Source: JANQOH01 sp965201115
GTDB taxonomy: Bacteria > Pseudomonadota > Alphaproteobacteria > UBA7887
Assembly (NCBI GenBank): GCA_965201115.1
Contig: OZ241745.1
Coordinates: forward strand, 3,038,001-3,102,000
Reading direction: 5' to 3'
DNA: 64,000 nt
Notes under the pieces: generated by a model
Databases searched by the model: none
What the model saw: the letters and a program-made list of their open reading frames with translations, nothing else
What the model was told of the DNA's origin: nothing
Shown here: positions 59,859 through 64,000 of the stretch, piece after piece
Layout of the letters: every line of letters begins with the position of its first letter
Numbering within the stretch: the stretch's first letter is position 1
Position numbers and translations under genes: made by a program

Positions 59859-61589
59859 ATGCTCACCAATCTCGTAATCCGCAACTTCAAGCGATTCGAC
59901 GAGGTCGGGATCGAGCTCGGCAATCCGGTCGTGTTTGTCGGGCCGAACAATTCGGGCAAGACCTCGGCGTTGCAGGCGCTTGCGCTCTGGGAGGCGGGGT
60001 TGCGGCGCTGGAACGAGAAGCGCGCGGGCGCCGCGGCCCCCGAACGGCGGCCCGGCGTGACCGTGAACCGGCGCGACCTGACCGCCGTACCGGTCCCGAG
60101 CGCCGCGCTGATTTGGCGCGGGCGGCGCACCCGCAAGATATGGCGACTCGGCGGCGCCCAGCGCACGGAAAATGTGCGCGTGGATATCGTTGTCGAGGGC
60201 GTTTCCGCGGGCAGGACGTGGACGTGCGGCTTCGAGTTCGACTACGCCAACGAGGAATCGTTCTATTGCCGGCCCCTGCGAACGGGCGCCGGCAATCCCC
60301 CCGGGCGCATGCCCGTTCCGGCCGCCGCCGCATCCACGCGAATCGCCTTTCTGCCGCCGATGTCCGGCCTCGCGGCAAACGAAACCCGCCTTGACGAGGG
60401 CGCCGTCAATGTGCGCGTGGGCGAGGGCCGCACTGCCGAAGTGCTGCGCAATCTTTGCTGGCGGGTACGGGAGCGGGGCGAGGACGAATGGGAACGGCTG
60501 GCCGGCCGCATCCGGGATCTCTTCGGCGCTGCGCTCCATCCGCCGCGCTACCTGCCGGAACGCGGCGAGATCGCCATGGAATACGAAGAGAACGGCGTAA
60601 CCCTCGATCTGTCGTCCAGCGGGCGCGGCCTGCAGCAAACCTTGCTGATTCTCGCTTACATGCACGCGAATCCCGGCGCGGTCGTGCTGCTCGACGAGCC
60701 CGACGCGCATCTCGAAATTCTCCGCCAGCGCCAGATCTACCGCCTGCTGACGGAGGTCGCGGCGGAGCGCGGCAGCCAGATCGTCGCCGCCAGCCATTCC
60801 GAGGTCATTCTCAATGAAGCGGCGGGCCGCGACGTAGTCGTTGCCTTCGTCGGCCGGCCGCACCGCGTCGGCGACCGGGGTACCCAGCTCCGCAAGGCGC
60901 TCACGGAAATCGGCTTCGAAGACTACGCACAGGGCGAACAGAACGGGTGGGTACTCTATCTCGAAGGCGCCACCGATCTCGCGCTTCTGCAGGCTTTCGC
61001 GCGGCGCCTGCAACACGAGCATGCGGCGCGCGCGCTCGAGCGGCCCTTCGTCCGCTATGTCGGCAACGAACCCGGCGCCGCCGCGCGCCATTATTTCGGC
61101 CTTCGCGAGGCGCTGCCCGATCTCCGCGGCGTAGCGCTGCTCGATCGCCGGGATTCCGACCTTGAGCCGCGCGGCCCCCTTCGCTTCCTGACATGGAGGA
61201 AGCGGGAGTTCGAAAACTACATCTGCACCCCGGCGACGCTGGAGGCCTTTGCCCGCGCCGCCGCCGCGCCCGCGCCGTTGTTCGTGCGCGCCGAGGCCGA
61301 CCGCCGCCTGGCCGCCATGCGCGATTCCATCGCCGAGATAGAGAACGCGCTTGCGACTCTCGGCAAGGGCGATCCGTGGAATGCCGATGTCAAGGCAAGC
61401 GATGAAGTCCTGACTCCCTTGTTTCGAACCTGGTTCGGCAAACTCGGCCTGCCCGACCTCATGAGCAAGACAAGCTTCCACAGGCTTGTCGAATACGTGC
61501 CCGAAGGCGAAATCGACCCCGAAATCGCAGAGAAGCTCGACGCCATCGCCGACACAGCCGGCGCCGCCGTCCCCGCGCCGCTGCCGTAG
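59859..61589 (+). CDS. OLD-family ATPase/TOPRIM endonuclease
   Basis: A 576-residue protein. The SMC/ABC-type ATPase head starts VIRNFKRFDEVGIELG with Walker A GPNNSGKTSAL (from residue 28), has a signature-like LSSSGRGLQQTLLIL, Walker B VVLLDEPDAHLE and an H-loop (AASHSEVIL). The C-terminal TOPRIM domain shows YLEGATDLALL (catalytic Glu) and LLDRRDSD (Asp-x-Asp type), followed by the conserved REFENYI region. OLD nucleases act in phage defence (P2 Old, GajA). No UvrD-like partner is adjacent, so this looks like a single-gene (class 1) form. Confidence 0.88.
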   Translation: MLTNLVIRNFKRFDEVGIELGNPVVFVGPNNSGKTSALQALALWEAGLRRWNEKRAGAAAPERRPGVTVNRRDLTAVPVPSAALIWRGRRTRKIWRLGGAQRTENVRVDIVVEGVSAGRTWTCGFEFDYANEESFYCRPLRTGAGNPPGRMPVPAAAASTRIAFLPPMSGLAANETRLDEGAVNVRVGEGRTAEVLRNLCWRVRERGEDEWERLAGRIRDLFGAALHPPRYLPERGEIAMEYEENGVTLDLSSSGRGLQQTLLILAYMHANPGAVVLLDEPDAHLEILRQRQIYRLLTEVAAERGSQIVAASHSEVILNEAAGRDVVVAFVGRPHRVGDRGTQLRKALTEIGFEDYAQGEQNGWVLYLEGATDLALLQAFARRLQHEHAARALERPFVRYVGNEPGAAARHYFGLREALPDLRGVALLDRRDSDLEPRGPLRFLTWRKREFENYICTPATLEAFARAAAAPAPLFVRAEADRRLAAMRDSIAEIENALATLGKGDPWNADVKASDEVLTPLFRTWFGKLGLPDLMSKTSFHRLVEYVPEGEIDPEIAEKLDAIADTAGAAVPAPLP

Positions 61590-61705
61590 CCGCGGCCAGG
61601 CGGGCATCGCGCCGGCGCGCCCCGGTTGCGCGCGGGGCGGGCGGGCGCTATCGTTCGCGCCGTGCGCGCGCACCGCGCGCTTCATCATGGTTCGGGGAGG
61701 GAACT

Positions 61706-63424
61706 ATGCAGTACGGGTTTACGTTCGGCCGCGCCGCGGGCGCGGCTGCGGCTGTCGTTTTCGCGGCGCTGACGGCGTCGGGCGCGGCGGCGCAAGACCG
61801 CGTGACCGACCGGATGCTGCTCGAAGCCGGGCAGGATCCGAACAACTGGCTGATGGCGCCGCGCGACTATTCCTCGACGCGCTACAGCCCGCTGAGCCAG
61901 ATCGACCTGCGCACGATCCGGCGGCTGGTGCCGAAATGGACGTTTTCGTTCGGCGTGCTCGACGCGCAGAACACCACGCCGCTGGTCAATGGCGGCGTCA
62001 TGTACGCAACCGCGTCGCACGGGCGGGTCTATGCCATCGACGCGCGCACGGGCGACGAGCTCTGGCGCTATGTCGATGAGCTGCCCGAAGGCGTCGCCGG
62101 CAAGATGTGCTGCGATATCGGCAACCGCGGCGCGGCGCTCTACGGCGACAAGGTCTATGTGGCGACCCCCGACGCCGACGTGGTCGCGCTCGACGCGAAA
62201 ACCGGCGAGGTCGTCTGGCATCGCAATATCGGCAACTGGGAAGACGCCTACACGATGACCGTCGCGCCGATCGTCGTGAAAGGCAATGTGGTGGTCGGCC
62301 TGTCGGGGGCGGAATACCCCACGCGCCTCTATATCGAGGCGCTGGACGCCGAGACCGGCGACCAGGCGTGGCGCACCTATACGATCCCCGGCCCCGGCGA
62401 ACCCAACCGCGACAGCTGGGGCAGCGGCGACGCCGCGGATTTCGGCGGCGCCTCGGCCTGGATCACGGGCTCCTACGACCCCGAGCTCGATACGCTCTAC
62501 TGGGGCGTCGGCAACCCCAACCCCGACTGGGACGGCGTGAACCGCCCCGGCGACAATCTCTACTCCAACGCCACGCTGGCGCTGAACCCGGACACGGGCG
62601 AAATCCTCCACTGGTTCCAGTACACGCCGCACGATGTGTGGGACTACGACGGCAACAACGAGGCCGTCCTCATGGACGTGGACGGCAAGCAGCTCTATTT
62701 CCACGGCGACCGCAACGGCATCCTCTACGCCATCGACCGCACCGACAGCGCGTTCGAGTGGGGCGTTCCCATCTCCATCGTGAACTGGATGACGGGATTC
62801 GAGCCCGACGGACGGCCGATCGTGAACCCCGAGAAGGTTCCGGCCTACGACTACGAAGCGAAAAACATCTGCCCCGCGTCGGAAGGCGGCAAGTGGTGGA
62901 ACCCGATGGCGGTCAACCCCCACACCAAGCGGATATTCGTTCCGAGCCGCGAAATCTGCGTGGACATCCGCAGCGCGCCGCTGGGCGAGGGGCTGAACCC
63001 CGCCGAACGCACCATCGGCAGGTCCTATTGGGGCATCGGCACAATCAGCTGGAAGACGGGCCACGGCCAGCTGGTCGCGTTCGACGGCCGCACGGGCGAA
63101 AAGGAGTGGACGGTCAAGGCGCGGGCGCCGTTCACGAGCGGCCTGCTCGCCACCGGCGGCGGGCTTCTGTTCGCCGGCACGCCCGAGGGCTACTTCAAGG
63201 CCTACAACCAGGAGACCGGCGAGGAGGTGTTTTCCTACAACGTCGGCACGGGCATTTTCGGCAGCCCGATGACCTACGCCATCGACGGCCGGCAGTATGT
63301 CTCGGTTCCGGCCGGCTTCGGCGGCTGGACCGGCTGGGCGGTGTTCGGCGAGGGCGGCGCGCCGCATCTCAAGGACAGCCGCAAGGGCGGATACCTCATG
63401 ACGTTCGGCCTTTTCGGCCGCTGA
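61706..63424 (+). CDS. PQQ-dependent alcohol dehydrogenase, probably lanthanide-type
   Basis: A 572-residue periplasmic quinoprotein with a signal peptide (ending ASGAAAQ) and eight tryptophan-docking blades (IDARTGDELWRY, LDAKTGEVVWH, NQETGEEVFSY). The vicinal disulphide Cys135-Cys136 and the catalytic Asp313 are present. Asp315 follows in WDYDG; Asp at this site marks lanthanide-dependent enzymes (XoxF, PedH, ExaF), where calcium enzymes have Ala, Ser or Thr. It would oxidise a short alcohol and pass electrons to the cytochrome encoded next. No mxaJ/G or pqq genes are seen. Confidence 0.92.
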   Translation: MQYGFTFGRAAGAAAAVVFAALTASGAAAQDRVTDRMLLEAGQDPNNWLMAPRDYSSTRYSPLSQIDLRTIRRLVPKWTFSFGVLDAQNTTPLVNGGVMYATASHGRVYAIDARTGDELWRYVDELPEGVAGKMCCDIGNRGAALYGDKVYVATPDADVVALDAKTGEVVWHRNIGNWEDAYTMTVAPIVVKGNVVVGLSGAEYPTRLYIEALDAETGDQAWRTYTIPGPGEPNRDSWGSGDAADFGGASAWITGSYDPELDTLYWGVGNPNPDWDGVNRPGDNLYSNATLALNPDTGEILHWFQYTPHDVWDYDGNNEAVLMDVDGKQLYFHGDRNGILYAIDRTDSAFEWGVPISIVNWMTGFEPDGRPIVNPEKVPAYDYEAKNICPASEGGKWWNPMAVNPHTKRIFVPSREICVDIRSAPLGEGLNPAERTIGRSYWGIGTISWKTGHGQLVAFDGRTGEKEWTVKARAPFTSGLLATGGGLLFAGTPEGYFKAYNQETGEEVFSYNVGTGIFGSPMTYAIDGRQYVSVPAGFGGWTGWAVFGEGGAPHLKDSRKGGYLMTFGLFGR

Positions 63425-63518
63425 GCGCCCGCGCCGCGCGGGTTCGGGGGAGCGGCCGCCCGGCCCTCCCCCGCCCTTTCCGCGCAACGGCGCCCGCCAT
63501 CCCGTGGAGTCGCGCCCG

Positions 63519-63914
63519 ATGATCCCCGCACGAAAACGCGCCGCCCGCCGCCGCTTTCTCGCCGCCCTGGCGGCCGCGGCGCTCGCCGCCGCGCCGGCCG
63601 CCGCGGCTGACGACGACAAGAACCCCTATGCCGGCGATGCGGAGGCGATCGCCGAAGGCAAGCGGCTGTGGGCCGACGCCGGCTGCTACGCCTGCCACGG
63701 CGCCGAGGCGCAAGGCGCCGTCGGCCCCGACCTGACCGACGACGAGTGGCGCTACCGCCCCACCGACCGCACGGTCTTCAACGCCATCGCCAGGGGCCGC
63801 GGCGGAACGGTCATGGTCGCGTGGTCCGACATGCTGAGCGACGACGAGATATGGAAGATCGTCGCGTATATCCGCTCGCTCTACCGGGGCGACCCGGACA
63901 AGATCGTCTGGTAG
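63519..63914 (+). CDS. Class I cytochrome c, probable electron acceptor of the PQQ dehydrogenase
   Basis: A 131-residue exported cytochrome: basic N-terminus and signal (FLAALAAAALAAAPAAAA), one haem site CYACH, axial Met likely in GGTVMVAWSDMLSDDE, and the terminal helix WKIVAYIRSLYRG. It follows the dehydrogenase by 94 bp. ATG 63519 is preferred to a GTG five codons upstream. Confidence 0.93.
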   Translation: MIPARKRAARRRFLAALAAAALAAAPAAAADDDKNPYAGDAEAIAEGKRLWADAGCYACHGAEAQGAVGPDLTDDEWRYRPTDRTVFNAIARGRGGTVMVAWSDMLSDDEIWKIVAYIRSLYRGDPDKIVW

Positions 63915-63917
63915 CGC

Positions 63918-64000
63918 CCGCGCCGAAGGCGCGGACTTGCCGGGTGCGCGGGCGTCTCGACCGCACGTCGCAACAACTGCCGACAGCGGTCGGCGGGCGC
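63918..64000. repeat. Palindromic repeat, left part, cut by the window end
   Basis: A small hairpin GCGCC-GAA-GGCGC and a left arm (GGGTGCGCGGGCGTCTCGAC) follow the cytochrome gene. The inverted partner, if present, is outside the window. Confidence 0.7.

Noticed and set aside
59706..61688. Long minus-strand open frame across the OLD-like gene
   Set aside because: Antisense shadow of a gene with clear Walker and TOPRIM motifs; no recognisable protein features.
61685..63619. Long minus-strand open frame across the PQQ dehydrogenase
   Set aside because: Antisense shadow; the sense strand encodes an intact quinoprotein with signal peptide and catalytic residues.
1..64000. tRNA or rRNA genes
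   Set aside because: I looked for T-loop and rRNA-like segments in the gaps and found none I could support by eye.

Overview
This is a GC-rich stretch of an alphaproteobacterial chromosome. The lineage call rests on three things. First, the gene order dnaE-rpsB-tsf-pyrH-frr-uppS-cdsA-dxr-rseP-bamA-ompH-lpxD-fabZ-lpxA-lpxI-lpxB is classical for the class. Second, lpxI replaces lpxH. Third, split glycyl-tRNA synthetase genes (glyQ, glyS) lie beside ppdK. I cannot name the order or genus; a Rhodospirillales-like, environmental or host-associated organism is a reasonable guess only. I saw no rRNA or tRNA genes, no CRISPR array and no transposase.

Layout. 1-1.25 kb: the end of a cytosine-5 DNA methyltransferase overlapping vsr (repair of T:G mismatches left by deaminated 5-methylcytosine). 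1.2-20.1 kb: one long minus-strand housekeeping block for the replicative polymerase, translation factors, isoprenoid and phospholipid synthesis, envelope protein assembly and lipid A, with many ATGA overlaps that suggest translational coupling. 20.4-25.4 kb: plus-strand metabolic genes and a degenerate cyclase-like membrane protein. 25.6-27.3 kb: four tandem, minus-strand genes for RiPP precursors with nitrile-hydratase-like leaders, Gly-Gly cleavage sites and Ser/Thr/Cys/Gly-rich cores. They have no maturation genes beside them, and a 14-G tract sits just upstream of the operon.

27.6-31.2 kb: hipB-hipA-gst-sdr. 31.48 kb: a 69-bp AT-rich near-perfect hairpin. 31.6-34.7 kb: a DUF1800/DUF1501 secreted pair. 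34.8-38.5 kb: a defence or mobility patch (higBA, an N6-adenine methyltransferase, an AAA-ATPase/nuclease). 38.6-42.9 kb: TRAP transporter subunits and small envelope proteins. 43.0-48.8 kb: a second accessory patch (DUF1156 DNA methylase, Rpn-like nuclease, a membrane protein and a STAS-like protein) packed between clusters of inverted repeats. 49.6-56.9 kb: cobD, ppdK and glyQS. 57-61.6 kb: a zinc alcohol dehydrogenase, an unusual toxin-antitoxin pair whose upstream gene resembles a type I specificity domain, and an OLD-like ATPase/TOPRIM nuclease. 61.7-63.9 kb: a PQQ alcohol dehydrogenase with a lanthanide-type Asp and its cytochrome c.

A dispersed palindromic repeat, paired in inverted orientation like REPINs, marks most junctions between core and accessory genes. 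The strongest candidate for an undescribed system is the orphan RiPP precursor quartet with its possibly phase-variable promoter.
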